Assembly (NCBI GenBank): GCA_020161335.1
Contig: JAIUOJ010000011.1
Span: forward strand, 1-44,058
Reading direction: 5' to 3'
Length of the DNA: 44,058 nt
Origin: Pseudomonadota bacterium
Lineage (GTDB): Bacteria; Pseudomonadota; Gammaproteobacteria; Xanthomonadales; Xanthomonadaceae
Both the position numbers and the translations under genes were made by a program. A model generated the notes under the pieces. That model did no database searches. It was not told where the DNA came from and saw only the letters and a program-made list of their open reading frames with translations. Below, piece after piece: positions 1 to 9,123 of this stretch; the first letter of the stretch is position 1, and every line of letters begins with the position of its first letter.

Positions 1-1595
1 CGGGCGCCTCCAGCGTGCCCGCCGCGCCCGCCGTGGCCCCGGCCGCCAGCGCCACCGTGCCGAACGCACCCGCGGTGCCGTTGGCGCCGGGCGTCCCGGA
101 AACCCGCGCCAGCGCCCCGGCCGCCGGCGCCGTGGTGGTGCAGACCGACGTGCTGCGCCTGGTGATCGACGGCGGCAGCGTGCGCAAGGCCGAACTGCTG
201 GCCTATCCGCAGACGCGCGATGCGGCGAGCCCGCCGGTGCTGCTGTTCGACGACGCGCCGCAGCACTTCTATGCCGCGCAGAGCGGCTGGGTGAGCCCGG
301 GCGGCGCCGCACCGAACCACGAACAGGGCTTCGTGCCCGATGGCGCCGAACGCGCGCTGCAGCTGGCCGCCGGGCAGGACACGTTGGTGGTGCCCTTCAC
401 CTGGCAGGGCCCGGATGGCGTGAGCATCCGCCGCGAGTACGTGCTCAAGCGCGGCCAGTACGCGATCCAGGTGCGCGACAGCATCCACAACGCCGGCGCG
501 CAGCCGTGGCAGGGGTTTGTGTATCGCCAGCTGCTGCGCGGGTCGCCGAACGTCAAGCGCGGCATGACCAACCCCGAGTCCTTCAGCCTCACCGGCGCCA
601 CCTGGTTCGGCGACGCGCAGGGCTACCAGCGGCGCTGGTTCAACGACTACGACGACGGCGTGGTCGATGCCAGCGACAGCAACACCTGGATCGCGTTCGT
701 GCAGCACCACTTCTTCAGCGCGTGGCTGCCCGGCGGCGGCGGCCCGGCGCAGAACCAGGTGGCGCTCAATACCGACACCAGCACCGGCGCGCCGCGCTAC
801 CTGATCCGCGAGATGGCGAAAGCCCCGCTGGTGGTCGCGCCCGGGCAGCAGGCCAGCGTCGACGCGCGCCTGTGGGTGGGCCCGAAGCTGGTCGAGCAGA
901 TCAAGACCCAGCAGGTGGCCGGCCTCGACCGCGTGGTCGACTACAGCCGCTTCTCGCTGATGGCGTGGCTGGGCGAAGGCCTGTTCTGGGTGCTGTCCAA
1001 GCTGCACGGCCTGCTCGGCAACTGGGGCTGGTCGATCGTCGGCCTGGTGGTGCTGGTGAAGATCCTGCTGTTCCCGCTGGCGACCGCGCAGTACAAGTCG
1101 ATGGCCAAGATGCGCAAGTTCCAGCCGCGCATCGCCCAGCTCAAGGAGCGCTACGGCGACGACAAGCAGAAGTTCCAGGTCGCGATGATGGAGCTGTACA
1201 AGAAGGAGAAGATCAACCCGGTGGGCGGCTGCCTGCCGATCCTGCTGCAGATGCCGATCTTCTTCGCGCTGTACTGGGTGCTGCTGGAATCGGTCGAACT
1301 GCGCCACACGCCGTGGATGGGCTGGATCCAGGACCTGACCGCGCCCGACCCGTGGTTCATCCTGCCGGTGATCAACATCGCGGTGATGTGGGCCACGCAG
1401 AAGCTCTCACCGACGGTGGGCATGGACCCGATGCAGCAGCGCATCATGCAGATGATGCCGATCGTGTTCGGCGTGATGATGGTGTTCTTCCCCGCCGGCC
1501 TGGTGCTGTACTGGGTGACCAACGGCGGCCTGGGCCTGCTGCAGCAGTGGTACATGCTCAAGAAGTACGCCGAGCCGGCGCCGGCCAAGGCCTGA
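1..1595 (+). CDS. yidC: Membrane protein insertase YidC (5' partial)
   Basis: YidC inserts and folds inner-membrane proteins, alone or with SecYEG. The reading frame is open to the left edge of the window, so the true start and the first transmembrane segment lie outside. Visible in order: a Pro/Ala-rich linker, a periplasmic beta-rich domain (about residues 40-300 of the visible part), and the conserved insertase core. The core includes the cytoplasmic hairpin with a [23 protein letters not shown] segment and the diagnostic [20 protein letters not shown] stretch, followed by the last hydrophobic segments and a short Ala/Lys tail. Gene order with mnmE downstream is typical of gammaproteobacterial oriC-proximal regions (established knowledge). 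The stop codon is followed closely by a strong terminator. The GTG at 15 is only an internal codon. Confidence 0.97.
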   Translation, partial: GASSVPAAPAVAPAASATVPNAPAVPLAPGVPETRASAPAAGAVVVQTDVLRLVIDGGSVRKAELLAYPQTRDAASPPVLLFDDAPQHFYAAQSGWVSPGGAAPNHEQGFVPDGAERALQLAAGQDTLVVPFTWQGPDGVSIRREYVLKRGQYAIQVRDSIHNAGAQPWQGFVYRQLLRGSPNVKRGMTNPESFSLTGATWFGDAQGYQRRWFNDYDDGVVDASDSNTWIAFVQHHFFSAWLPGGGGPAQNQVALNTDTSTGAPRYLIREMAKAPLVVAPGQQASVDARLWVGPKLVEQIKTQQVAGLDRVVDYSRFSLMAWLGEGLFWVLSKLHGLLGNWGWSIVGLVVLVKILLFPLATAQYKSMAKMRKFQPRIAQLKERYGDDKQKFQVAMMELYKKEKINPVGGCLPILLQMPIFFALYWVLLESVELRHTPWMGWIQDLTAPDPWFILPVINIAVMWATQKLSPTVGMDPMQQRIMQMMPIVFGVMMVFFPAGLVLYWVTNGGLGLLQQWYMLKKYAEPAPAKA

Positions 1596-1633
1596 CCGGC
1601 GCGCGGTCTCCGCGCGGCGAGGGATGCGACGCG

Positions 1634-1659
1634 AAGCCCGCCCACCGGCGGGCTTTTTT
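1634..1659 (+). terminator. Rho-independent terminator after yidC
   Basis: A GCCCGCC/GGCGGGC stem (1636-1642 with 1647-1653) has a four-base loop CACC and is followed by TTTTTT. Two A residues before the stem can extend pairing into the T tract. It lies 40 bases after the yidC stop, so yidC and mnmE are probably separate transcription units. Confidence 0.85.
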
Positions 1660-1691
1660 CGCCGGCGCGGCCGGTGCTTCCGGGCGTCGTC

Positions 1692-1736
1692 CGTCATCTT
1701 CCTTCGGGCGGCATCCGGGCGAACGCCGGGATGACG
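1692..1736. repeat. Dispersed-type intergenic inverted repeat
   Basis: CGTCATC (1692-1698) and GATGACG (1730-1736) are inverted around a GC-rich spacer containing CATCCGGGCGAACGCCGGG. This looks like the 'GTCATCCCGGCG...' short repeats scattered between genes in many proteobacteria (recognised by style, not by search). It lies between the yidC terminator and the heptamer array. Confidence 0.4.
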
Positions 1737-1760
1737 ACCCGAGGCGTTACGCTCGTTCCC

Positions 1761-1816
1761 GATTCCCGATTCCCGATTCCCGATTCCCGATTCCCGATTC
1801 CCGATTCCCGATTCCC
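1761..1816. repeat. Heptamer tandem array, eight perfect GATTCCC units
   Basis: Eight exact head-to-tail copies of GATTCCC run from 1761 to 1816, preceded by a degenerate GTTCCC. The array ends one base before the GTG start codon of mnmE and occupies the place where a ribosome binding site would be expected. A related, looser repeat of GGGAATG/GGGTGAT words lies upstream of the ABC ATPase at 6480-6510. The unit length is not a multiple of three, so copy-number change would alter upstream reading frames. Confidence 0.95.
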
Positions 1817-3151
1817 GTGCCCGCCACCGACACCATCGTCGCCATCGCCACGCCGCCCGGAGCCGGGGGCGTCGGCATCGTGCGTGTGTCGGGGCCGTCC
1901 GCGCGGCCGATCGGCGAGGCGCTCTGCGGACGCACGCTGCGCGCCCGGCACGCTCACCACGCGCGGTTCCGCGACGGCGACGGCGCGATCATCGACGACG
2001 GCCTGGCGCTGCTGTTCCCGGCCCCGGCGAGCTATACCGGCGAAGACGTGCTGGAACTGCAGGCGCACGGCAGCCCGCCGGTGCTGCAGCAGCTGGTCGC
2101 GCGCTGCGTCGCGCAGGGCGCGCGCATGGCCAGGCCGGGCGAGTTCAGCGAACGCGCCTACCTCAACGGCCGGCTCGACCTGGCCCAGGCCGAAGCCGTG
2201 GCCGACCTGATCGCGGCCAGCGACCTGCGCGCCGCGCGCGCCGCGCGCCGCGCGCTCGACGGCGAGTTCTCGACGCGCGTCGATGCGCTGGCCGACGCCC
2301 TGCTGGCGATCCGCGTGCACGTCGAGGCCGCGATCGATTTCGCCGACGAACCACTCGACACACTGGGCGGTGATCGCCTGCGCACGCGCCTGGCCGATGC
2401 GCGCGCGCAGCTCGCGGCGCTGCTGCGCGCCGCCGAACGCGGGCGCAAGCTGCGCGACGGCCTGCATGCGGTGATCGTCGGCCCGCCGAACGCCGGCAAG
2501 AGCTCGCTGCTCAACGCGCTGGCCGGCAGCGACCGCGCGATCGTCACCGACGTCGCCGGCACCACCCGCGACCTGCTGCGCGAGACGCTGCGCATCGACG
2601 GCGTCGAGCTGACCCTGGTCGACACCGCCGGCCTGCGCGACGGCGGCGACGCGATCGAGCGCGAGGGCATGCGCCGCGCGCGCGACGAACTGCAGCGCGC
2701 CGACCTCGCCCTGGTGGTCCTCGACGCGCGCGACGCCGACGCCGGCCTGCGTGCCGTCGCGGCCGATCTCGCCGGCGTGCCGCGGCGCATCGTGGTGCAC
2801 AACAAGGGCGACCTGTTGCCGGCGCAGGCACCCGTCCCCGCGGACGGCGCGATCACGGTTTCGGCCCGCACCGGCGCCGGGCTCGACGACCTGCACGCAC
2901 GCCTGCGCGGAGCCGCGGCGGGCGAAGAGGCGGGCGAGGGCGCGTTCACCGCGCGCGCGCGCCAGGTCGATGCGCTGCGGCGCGCGGCCGATGCCCTGGC
3001 CGAGGCCACCGCCGCGCTCGCCGCCGAACAGCTCGACCTCGCCGCCGAAGCGCTGCGCCTGGCCCACGACGCGCTCGGCGAGATCACCGGCCGCACCCTG
3101 CCCGACGACCTGCTCGGCCACATCTTCTCGACCTTCTGCATCGGCAAGTAG
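1817..3151 (+). CDS. mnmE: tRNA uridine-5-carboxymethylaminomethyl GTPase MnmE
   Basis: MnmE (TrmE) works with MnmG to modify the wobble uridine of certain tRNAs. The 444-residue product has the usual length. It opens with [20 protein letters not shown], the folate-binding N-terminal domain, followed by the helical domain with an inserted GTPase: P loop [10 protein letters not shown]3 DTAGLRD, G4 NKGD and G5 SARTGAG. It ends in the family signature FCIGK with the C-terminal Cys. The GTG at 1817 is chosen because the first conserved residues follow at once. Upstream the frame is open but reads through the GATTCCC array and holds no convincing start. No Shine-Dalgarno is visible; the repeat sits in its place. 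Confidence 0.96.
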   Translation: MPATDTIVAIATPPGAGGVGIVRVSGPSARPIGEALCGRTLRARHAHHARFRDGDGAIIDDGLALLFPAPASYTGEDVLELQAHGSPPVLQQLVARCVAQGARMARPGEFSERAYLNGRLDLAQAEAVADLIAASDLRAARAARRALDGEFSTRVDALADALLAIRVHVEAAIDFADEPLDTLGGDRLRTRLADARAQLAALLRAAERGRKLRDGLHAVIVGPPNAGKSSLLNALAGSDRAIVTDVAGTTRDLLRETLRIDGVELTLVDTAGLRDGGDAIEREGMRRARDELQRADLALVVLDARDADAGLRAVAADLAGVPRRIVVHNKGDLLPAQAPVPADGAITVSARTGAGLDDLHARLRGAAAGEEAGEGAFTARARQVDALRRAADALAEATAALAAEQLDLAAEALRLAHDALGEITGRTLPDDLLGHIFSTFCIGK

Positions 3152-3280
3152 CGCCGCGCGCGGCGCGAGGGACGGCGCAGGCGCACGCGGTGGACGCGCA
3201 GCGGCAGGCGTGAATCCGGGAGCTGCATCACTGTTTTGCGGCCCAGGCCGCCGGTTTTCGGCGTCGGCCACCGGGGGCGG

Positions 3281-3311
3281 TTGACAAATCCGGCCGGCTG
3301 TCGCGTTCTAA
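3281..3311 (+). promoter_or_regulatory. Probable sigma-70 promoter for the TonB-domain lipoprotein
   Basis: A perfect TTGACA (-35) lies at 3281-3286. A weak -10, GTTCTA or TTCTAA (3305-3311), lies 18-19 bases further on. The Shine-Dalgarno AGGGGA (3333-3338) precedes the ATG at 3343. The -35 is good; the -10 and spacing are poor, so the call is moderate. Confidence 0.45.
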
Positions 3312-3342
3312 GGCGACGCGTTTCGATTTGTCAGGGGACAAC

Positions 3343-4407
3343 ATGAACACCACGAACACCCGCCGGGCTGCGCGGGGGTCACAGCGGCGATTGGCTGCGG
3401 GCATCGCGCTGGCCCTCGCGCTGGGCGCGATGCTGGCGGCCTGCAAGCAGGACGCCCCCACCACCGGCCCGGCGGCCGACGCCGGGACCACGCCGGCCGC
3501 GGCCGCGGCGACGCCCGAGACCGTGGTGTCCGCGGAAGTCTCCGCGCTCACCCCGGAGCAGCTGCGCGAGGCGGCCTCGAAGGCCTACCAGGAAAGCCGC
3601 CTGTACGCCCCCGGCGGCGACAACGCCATGGAGTACTACCTCGCCCTGCGCGACAAGCAGCCGGCCGATGCCGGCGTGTCCAGCGCGCTGGTCGACCTGC
3701 TGCCGATGACCGTCATCGCGACCGAGCAGAGCCGCGACCGCGCCGACTTCCTCGAAGCCAAGCGCCTGCTGGCGCTGATCGAGAAGACCGATGCCTCGCA
3801 CCCGGCGGTGCAACGGCTCAAGGACTCGATCGCGGCGGCCGAGGCCGACACCGCGCGCCGTGCGCAGCAGCAGCAGCTGACCGCCGAGCAGGAAACGCAG
3901 CGCCAGCAGCAGCTGGAACTCGAACGTCGCGACCAGCAGCGACTGGCGCAGGAGCAGGCGGCGCGCGACCTCGCCGCGCAACAGCAGGCGGCGACCGACG
4001 AAGCGGCCCGCCAGGAAACCGCGCGCCAGGAAGCGGCCCGGCAGGAGGCCGCACGCCAGGAAGCAGCCCGCCAGGAGGCCGCACGCCAGGAAGCGGCCCG
4101 CCAGGAAGCCGCGCGCCAAGAGGCGGCCCGCCGCCAGGCCACGCCGAGCGCGGCCGACCTGCGCGCGATCAGCACGCCGGCGCCGCGCTTCCCGCCCGAA
4201 GCGTTGCGTTCGGGCACCTCGGGCGAAGTGCAGGTCGAGTTCACCGTCGGCGTCGACGGCTCGGTGACCAACGCCCGCGTGGTGCGCGCCGATCCGCCGC
4301 GCGTGTTCGATCGCGAAGCGGTCAACGCGGTACGTCGCTGGCGCTTCGAGCCGGTGGCGGCGCCGGTGACCACGCGCCGCACCATCAACTTCGCGCCCGG
4401 CGACTGA
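3343..4407 (+). CDS. Lipoprotein with Gln/Ala coiled coil and C-terminal TonB domain
   Basis: A 354-residue exported lipoprotein. The signal peptide ends in the lipobox LAAC (Cys34), followed by Lys-Gln, which is not an inner-membrane retention residue under the usual +2 rule. Residues about 50-160 look helical and TPR-like (TPEQLREAASKAYQESRLY). Residues about 165-265 are a Gln/Glu/Arg/Ala-rich probable coiled coil that becomes a run of AARQE pentapeptides. Residues about 275-354 form a TonB C-terminal domain (PRFPPEALRSGTSGEVQVEF ... VRRWRFEPV). TonB normally has a transmembrane anchor in the inner membrane, so a lipid anchor with TonB_C is unusual. It may act in periplasmic or outer-membrane organisation rather than energy transfer (inference). 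The start at 3343 is preferred over an in-frame TTG at 3328 because of the Shine-Dalgarno and signal peptide. Confidence 0.88.
   Translation: MNTTNTRRAARGSQRRLAAGIALALALGAMLAACKQDAPTTGPAADAGTTPAAAAATPETVVSAEVSALTPEQLREAASKAYQESRLYAPGGDNAMEYYLALRDKQPADAGVSSALVDLLPMTVIATEQSRDRADFLEAKRLLALIEKTDASHPAVQRLKDSIAAAEADTARRAQQQQLTAEQETQRQQQLELERRDQQRLAQEQAARDLAAQQQAATDEAARQETARQEAARQEAARQEAARQEAARQEAARQEAARQEAARRQATPSAADLRAISTPAPRFPPEALRSGTSGEVQVEFTVGVDGSVTNARVVRADPPRVFDREAVNAVRRWRFEPVAAPVTTRRTINFAPGD
4003..4134 (+). repeat. 15-bp coding repeat encoding AARQE
   Basis: About nine tandem 15-base units encode AARQE/TARQE, with codon choice alternating roughly every second unit (GCGGCC versus GCCGCA). It forms the end of the coiled-coil region of the TonB-domain lipoprotein. 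In-frame unit changes would lengthen or shorten the rod without breaking the frame. Confidence 0.9.
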
Positions 4408-4433
4408 GCCGGGCCGACAAGGCGAGGACAAGC

Positions 4434-4460
4434 AAAGCCCGGCGCAAGCCGGGCTTTTTC
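4434..4460 (+). terminator. Rho-independent terminator after the TonB-domain lipoprotein
   Basis: A perfect ten-base-pair stem AAAGCCCGGC/GCCGGGCTTT (4434-4443 with 4448-4457) with tetraloop GCAA runs into TTTTT. It lies about 27 bases past the stop codon. Confidence 0.9.
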
Positions 4461-4494
4461 GTGGCAACGGGTTCGTATCCAGGCTGCCGGAACG

Positions 4495-4522
4495 ACGAAG
4501 CCCCGCTTGCGCGGGGCTTCGT
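4495..4522. terminator. Bidirectional hairpin between convergent genes
   Basis: A perfect twelve-base-pair stem ACGAAGCCCCGC/GCGGGGCTTCGT with loop TTGC sits between the convergent lipoprotein and ABC permease genes. There is no long T tract on either side, so it may act as a processing or backup terminator for the minus-strand ABC operon. Confidence 0.6.
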
Positions 4523-4548
4523 CCTGCAACCCCTGATCCTGGCGAGGA

Positions 4549-5714
4549 TCAGGCCGAGATCGCCAGCTTCTCGCGGTGGTACAGGCGCGCGGCCATCAGC
4601 CACAGCACCAGGCCCAACCCGAAGCCGGCGCCAAGGTACACCGCCCACTCCTGGACCGAGATCGCCTCGCTGCGCACCAGCTTGAGGATCATCTGGTTCT
4701 GCGCGAGGAACGGCACCGCGAACTGCCACAGCTGGTTCTTGACCGGGTTCACCATCAGCATGATCGTCGGCACCATCGGCAGCAGCATCAGCACGCTCAT
4801 GTAGCCCTGCGCTTCCTTCATCGACTTCACCGTGGCCGAGATCAGGGTGAGCAGGGTGGTGCCGATCAGCACCATCGGCATCAGCACGAACATCAGCTGC
4901 GCCATCACCGGCAGCGAGACGTCGACCAGGCGCAGGGCGCCCGGCGCGAACGCGAAGCTGAGCTTGAACGCCAGCACGATCAGCGACAGGCTGAGCATGC
5001 CGAACAGGCAGGCGGCGAGGATCTTGCCGCTCATGATCGCCGAGCGCGACGCTGGCGTCGCCAGCAGCGGCTCCAGCGACTGCCGCTCGCGTTCGCCCGC
5101 GGTCGAGTCCATCACCAGGTGCGCGCCGCCGAGGAAGCTGAAGAGGATCAGCATGTAGGGCAGGAACGCCAGCAGCATGCCGCGGCGCGACTCGGGCGTG
5201 GCCACGTCGCGCTGCGCGACCTGCACCGCGAACCCGGCCTCCGGGCTGACGCCGCGGTTGATCCCGCGCAGCACGCCGACGGTGCGGCTGTACTCGGCGA
5301 GCGCGGCATTGACCCGGCCCACCGGGATCCGCGAATCCTGGCGCGAGCTGTCGTAGATCAGTTCGACGCGGGCCGGCCGGCTGCCGCGCCACTGTTCGCC
5401 GAACGCGGGGTCGATGCGCAGCACCACGTCGGCGTCCTGGTTGCGTACCAGCGCGTCGGGATCGGCCGGCGGCGCCTGTGCCTCGATGTTGCGGCCCTTG
5501 AGGAAGGCCACCAGGTTGGGCGCCAGTTCGGCACCGATCACCGGCAGCTCCAGCGTCGATTCGAGCTGGGTGCGCGCCTTCTTCTCCGCCATCGAGCCCA
5601 TGCCGAGGATCAGCGCCGGCAGCAGCAGCGGGCCCATCAACAGGCTGATCATCATCGTGCGGCGGTCGCGGAACAGGTCGACCAGCTCCTTCTTCGCCAC
5701 GGTCCAGAGCGTCT

Positions 5715-5718
<4 letters not shown>
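4549..5718 (-). CDS. ABC-2 type transporter permease (NatB-like)
   Basis: A 389-residue membrane component of an ABC exporter. It starts MKTLWTVAKKELVDLFRDRR, the usual cytoplasmic entry of the NatB/YhaP-type permeases. A first transmembrane helix (about residues 22-42), a large extracytoplasmic domain (about 45-180) and a C-terminal cluster of hydrophobic segments (about 185-380) follow. Its ATG overlaps the stop of the upstream ATPase gene by four bases (ATGA), showing translational coupling. NatAB pairs export Na+ in Bacillus (established); the substrate here is unknown. Confidence 0.88.
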
Positions 5719-6473
<755 letters not shown>

Positions 6474-6479
6474 GGAAAA

Positions 6480-6512
6480 TCCGTGATGGGGAATGGGTGA
6501 TGGGTGATTCAA
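6480..6512. repeat. Degenerate GGGAATG/GGGTGAT simple repeat
   Basis: Short words GATGGGGAATGGGTGATGGG repeat imperfectly just upstream of the ABC ATPase start. In style it matches the reverse complement of the GATTCCC array at mnmE. It explains the spurious N-terminal extension of the ATPase frame. Confidence 0.55.
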
Positions 6513-6575
6513 GGAAGCGGATCCGGAAGGGCTGGGCGATGGCCCGTTCCCGTCACGAGTCACGAATCACGGCCC

Positions 6576-8093
6576 CTACGGCTCCCAGCCGTAGTTGCCG
6601 GCGAACGGCGGTTGCGCGGTCAGGCGGTCGAGGCACTTGGCGTCGAGCGCCTTGGCATCGGTGGTCTCCACGAACTGTGCGAACAGCTTGGGCATGCAGC
6701 CGCTGCCGAGCACGCTGTGGCCCTGCCCGGGCAGCACGAGGTGGCGGCCCTTCGGCAGGTGTTTGACTACCTCATCGCCATAGCGCGGCGGGGTGACCGG
6801 GTCGTACTCGCCGCTGATCGCCAGCACCGGCACGTCGCCGGACAGCGGCGCGCGGAAGTTCGCGGCGCGCGTGCCCTTCGGCCACACCGCGCACTGCTGC
6901 TGCAGGGTGTCGACCAGCAGGTTGCCGAGCACGGTGCCGGCGTCGGCGGCGTGGTCGTCGAACTCGCCGGCGTCCTCGCTGCAGCTCACCGACAGGCCCA
7001 TGCCCACGGCCATCGCGTCACCCATCTGCGACGCCAGCATGCGCGACTGGGCCAGCAGGCTCTCGTAGCGGCCCTGCGCCGCCTCGTGCAGCACCAGCGG
7101 CAGGGTGGCCGACATCGATGGCTGGTAGGCGTACATGCGCAGCAGGCCGGCGAGGTGGCCGAAGCGCGGCACCTCCTCGCGCCACTCGCCGCTCAGCGGA
7201 TCGCGGTAGCGGACCGGCGCGATGCCGCCGGCCTGCAGCCGCTCGCGCACCAGCGCCAGCTGCTGGCGCGGATCGCCGAGGTGGTCGAGGCAGGCCTCGC
7301 TGGTGCGGCAGCGGTGGAACTGCGCGTCGAGCGCGTCCTCCAGGTTGCGCGCGTGGTCCTGCCCGAGCACCAGCGAATTGGGCACCACCGAGTCGAGCAC
7401 CACGCTGCGCGTGTGCGCGGGGAAGGCCGCGGCGTACTGCTGCGCGACGCGCGTGCCGTAGGACACGCCGACCAGGTTGATGCGGTCCACGCCGAGCTTC
7501 TGCCGCACCAGGTCCAGGTCGCGGACGTGGTCGCCGGTGGTGTAGTCGCGCAGGTCGCTGGTCTTCTGCAGCTCGTCGCGGCAGGCTTCGGTCAGGCGCA
7601 CGAGCGCCTCGGGGGTTTCGTTGGCCGGGTCGGCCAGCGTGTCCTCGTCGCTGAAGCCCGGGCACTTCAGCGGATGCGAACCGCCGGTGCCACGCGCGTC
7701 GACCAGGATGACGTGGCGGTTGCGGCGCACGTCGCGGAACGCGTCGTGCACCATCGGATAGCTCTCCAGCGCCGATTGCCCCGGGCCGCCGGCGATCATG
7801 TACACCGGGTCGGCCTCGGCCATGCCCTCGGCCGGCACCAGCGCCAGCGCCAGGGTGATCTTGCGGCCGTCCGGCGCGTCGTGGTTCTCCGGCACCTCGA
7901 GCGTGCCGCACTGCGCCTCGACCGACAGGTTGCCGCCGGCGCTCAGCGAGCACGGCGTGAACGCGATCTCGCCGTAGCGCAACTGGCCCTGCGCGTCGGC
8001 ACGCGGCCCCGCGGGCTGGCCCGTGCCGCCCGAGCAGGCCGCCAGTGCGGCCGTCAGCGCGAGCAACGGGATGCAACGCAAACTCCGGGTCAT
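6576..8093 (-). CDS. Secreted alpha/beta-hydrolase lipoprotein, TAP-like peptidase (S33 type)
   Basis: A 505-residue exported hydrolase related to tripeptidyl and proline aminopeptidases. The signal peptide ends in the lipobox LAAC (Cys20). The oxyanion motif GGPGQSA is at residues 102-108. The nucleophile elbow GVSYG has Ser211. The C-terminal TAP-like domain supplies SGEYDP (Asp431) and GQGHS (His459). All three catalytic residues are present, so it should be active on peptides or related substrates in the periplasm or at a membrane surface. Its ATG overlaps the stop of the XRE gene upstream by four bases (ATGA), with GGAGGGAG as Shine-Dalgarno inside that gene, so it is co-translated with the regulator. 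Confidence 0.9.
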   Translation of the reverse strand: MTRSLRCIPLLALTAALAACSGGTGQPAGPRADAQGQLRYGEIAFTPCSLSAGGNLSVEAQCGTLEVPENHDAPDGRKITLALALVPAEGMAEADPVYMIAGGPGQSALESYPMVHDAFRDVRRNRHVILVDARGTGGSHPLKCPGFSDEDTLADPANETPEALVRLTEACRDELQKTSDLRDYTTGDHVRDLDLVRQKLGVDRINLVGVSYGTRVAQQYAAAFPAHTRSVVLDSVVPNSLVLGQDHARNLEDALDAQFHRCRTSEACLDHLGDPRQQLALVRERLQAGGIAPVRYRDPLSGEWREEVPRFGHLAGLLRMYAYQPSMSATLPLVLHEAAQGRYESLLAQSRMLASQMGDAMAVGMGLSVSCSEDAGEFDDHAADAGTVLGNLLVDTLQQQCAVWPKGTRAANFRAPLSGDVPVLAISGEYDPVTPPRYGDEVVKHLPKGRHLVLPGQGHSVLGSGCMPKLFAQFVETTDAKALDAKCLDRLTAQPPFAGNYGWEP

Positions 8094-8290
8094 GCTCCCT
8101 CCTCCGGGAAGAAAATCGATTCGATGCTGGCGTCGAACACGGCGGCGATCCGGAACGCCAGTGGCAGGCTGGGGTCGTACTTGCCGGTCTCGATCGCGTT
8201 GATCGTCTGTCGTGACACATCCAGACGCTCGCCCAGCTGCGCTTGTGACCAGCCGGCGGCTTCGCGCAGTTCGCGCACGCGGCTTCTCAT
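8090..8290 (-). CDS. Small XRE-family helix-turn-helix regulator
   Basis: A 66-residue DNA-binding protein made almost wholly of one XRE domain (MRSRVRELREAAGWSQAQLG; HTH about residues 15-36; VSRQTINAIETGKYDPSLPL). It ends in IESIFFPEEGA, like the compact YozG/YgzD-type repressors that are often next to a small membrane protein (family knowledge, from memory). It starts ten bases after the membrane-protein gene and is coupled to the hydrolase. The inverted repeats at 9072-9135 are its most likely operators (inference). Confidence 0.93.
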   Translation of the reverse strand: MRSRVRELREAAGWSQAQLGERLDVSRQTINAIETGKYDPSLPLAFRIAAVFDASIESIFFPEEGA

Positions 8291-8300
8291 CGCGCGTCGC

Positions 8301-8882
8301 TCACCGGTAGCGCCGCGACACGAGGGCCTTGGCGATGCCGTAGCTGAAGCAGACCAGCGGGAACAGCCAGATCATCGCGGCGCCGGCCGGCACGTCGATG
8401 ACCCGGGCCGACTGCAGGAAGCCGCCGGCCATGTACAGCATCGACACGAGCAGGGTCGCGATGCTGACCGCTTCGAGTTCGATGCGCTGCTGCATTTCAT
8501 CGGTGTCGCGGATGTAGCGCACCATCGCACGCATCGCGAAGCCGATCGGCAGGACCGGCGCGATCGCGACCGCGGCGCGCAGCGCGGGCGCGTCCACGCG
8601 CCTGAGCAGCCAGATCGACGCGAACAGCACCAGCACGTACACCGCCATCGACGCCATCAGCTCGCGCGTGTAGCGGCGGCGCAGGCGCGGGCTGGCGGTG
8701 CCGCAGGCATCGCCGCCGCGGCCCCACCAGGCCAGCGCCAGGATCAGCAGCAGCGCGGCGAGCAGCAGCACGGCGGTGACGGCCTGCGGCACGCCGGGCA
8801 GCAGGCGCGGCAGCAGCAGGCCGAGCGCGCCGACCAGCACCGCGGCGATCGCCATCAGGTTCGAGGATGGGGGGCGGCGCAC
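8301..8882 (-). CDS. Four-helix membrane protein of unknown function, XRE-associated
   Basis: A 193-residue integral membrane protein with about five to six hydrophobic segments: residues 10-30, 33-50, 75-95, 100-118, 140-160 and 165-185. The cytoplasmic loops are Arg-rich (SPRLRRRYTRE, RYIRDTDEMQQRIELEA). The GTG at 8882 lies three bases after the stop of the upstream small gene; an ATG nine codons later is an alternative start. I do not recognise a named family. The DTDEMQQRIELEA loop occurs in small membrane proteins paired with XRE regulators (recollection only). It may sense a membrane signal and act on the regulator (inference). Confidence 0.75.
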   Translation of the reverse strand: MRRPPSSNLMAIAAVLVGALGLLLPRLLPGVPQAVTAVLLLAALLLILALAWWGRGGDACGTASPRLRRRYTRELMASMAVYVLVLFASIWLLRRVDAPALRAAVAIAPVLPIGFAMRAMVRYIRDTDEMQQRIELEAVSIATLLVSMLYMAGGFLQSARVIDVPAGAAMIWLFPLVCFSYGIAKALVSRRYR

Positions 8883-8885
8883 GGG

Positions 8886-9062
8886 TCAGCCCGACGACCG
8901 CGCGGCGCGCGACGCGCCGAGGAAGACGATGCCCAGGCCAAGCAGGGACAGCGCGGCGCCGGCGAACACCGGTTGCCGCGCCAGCAGCGCCGCCGCGAGG
9001 CCGCCCAGGCCGACGCACAGGCCGCCCAGGCCGAGAGGGCGCAGCTGGGGGGTCGGGGTCAT
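8886..9062 (-). CDS. Small two-helix membrane protein
   Basis: A 58-residue protein, MTPTPQLRPLGLGGLCVGLG, followed by two hydrophobic helices (about residues 10-28 and 32-50) and a basic tail. I chose ATG 9062 rather than the in-frame ATG at 9092, because the latter lies on the predicted transcription start and inside operator 1. GAGGCAGG upstream can serve as a weak Shine-Dalgarno. It is the first gene after the operator pair in a tightly packed run with the genes below it. Confidence 0.6.
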   Translation of the reverse strand: MTPTPQLRPLGLGGLCVGLGGLAAALLARQPVFAGAALSLLGLGIVFLGASRAARSSG

Positions 9063-9071
9063 GGCCTGCCT

Positions 9072-9093
9072 CGTGTCAAGGATGCTTGACACG
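9072..9093. promoter_or_regulatory. Operator-like palindrome 1
   Basis: Perfect nine-base arms CGTGTCAAG (9072-9080) and CTTGACACG (9085-9093) flank the spacer GATG. The core, TGTCAAGGATGCTTGACA, is the exact reverse complement of palindrome 2. It covers the predicted start point of the minus-strand transcript. Confidence 0.75.
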
Positions 9094-9094
9094 C

Positions 9095-9123
9095 AAGATG
9101 CCCGAGCCGACGCGGAGTGTCAA
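9095..9123 (-). promoter_or_regulatory. Probable promoter of the small membrane protein / XRE / hydrolase run
   Basis: On the minus strand, TTGACA (9123-9118) lies inside palindrome 2 and is followed after 17 bases by CATCTT (9100-9095). The predicted start point, near 9088, falls in palindrome 1. A repressor bound at both palindromes would block the -35 and the start point together. Confidence 0.5.

Noticed and set aside
506..1816. Long open frame running into mnmE from within yidC
   Set aside because: It is the GC-rich third-position shadow of yidC; the Arg/Ala-rich translation has no conserved features until residue 1 of MnmE at 1817.
1761..1816. Repeat array as a CRISPR
   Set aside because: Seven-base units without spacers; a simple tandem repeat.
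1694..3271. Long minus-strand open frame opposite mnmE
   Set aside because: Translation is Ala/Gly/Arg/Gln-rich shadow sequence; mnmE on the plus strand fully explains the region.
4003..4134. DNA repeat as a mobile or regulatory array
   Set aside because: It is in-frame coding repeat of a coiled coil.
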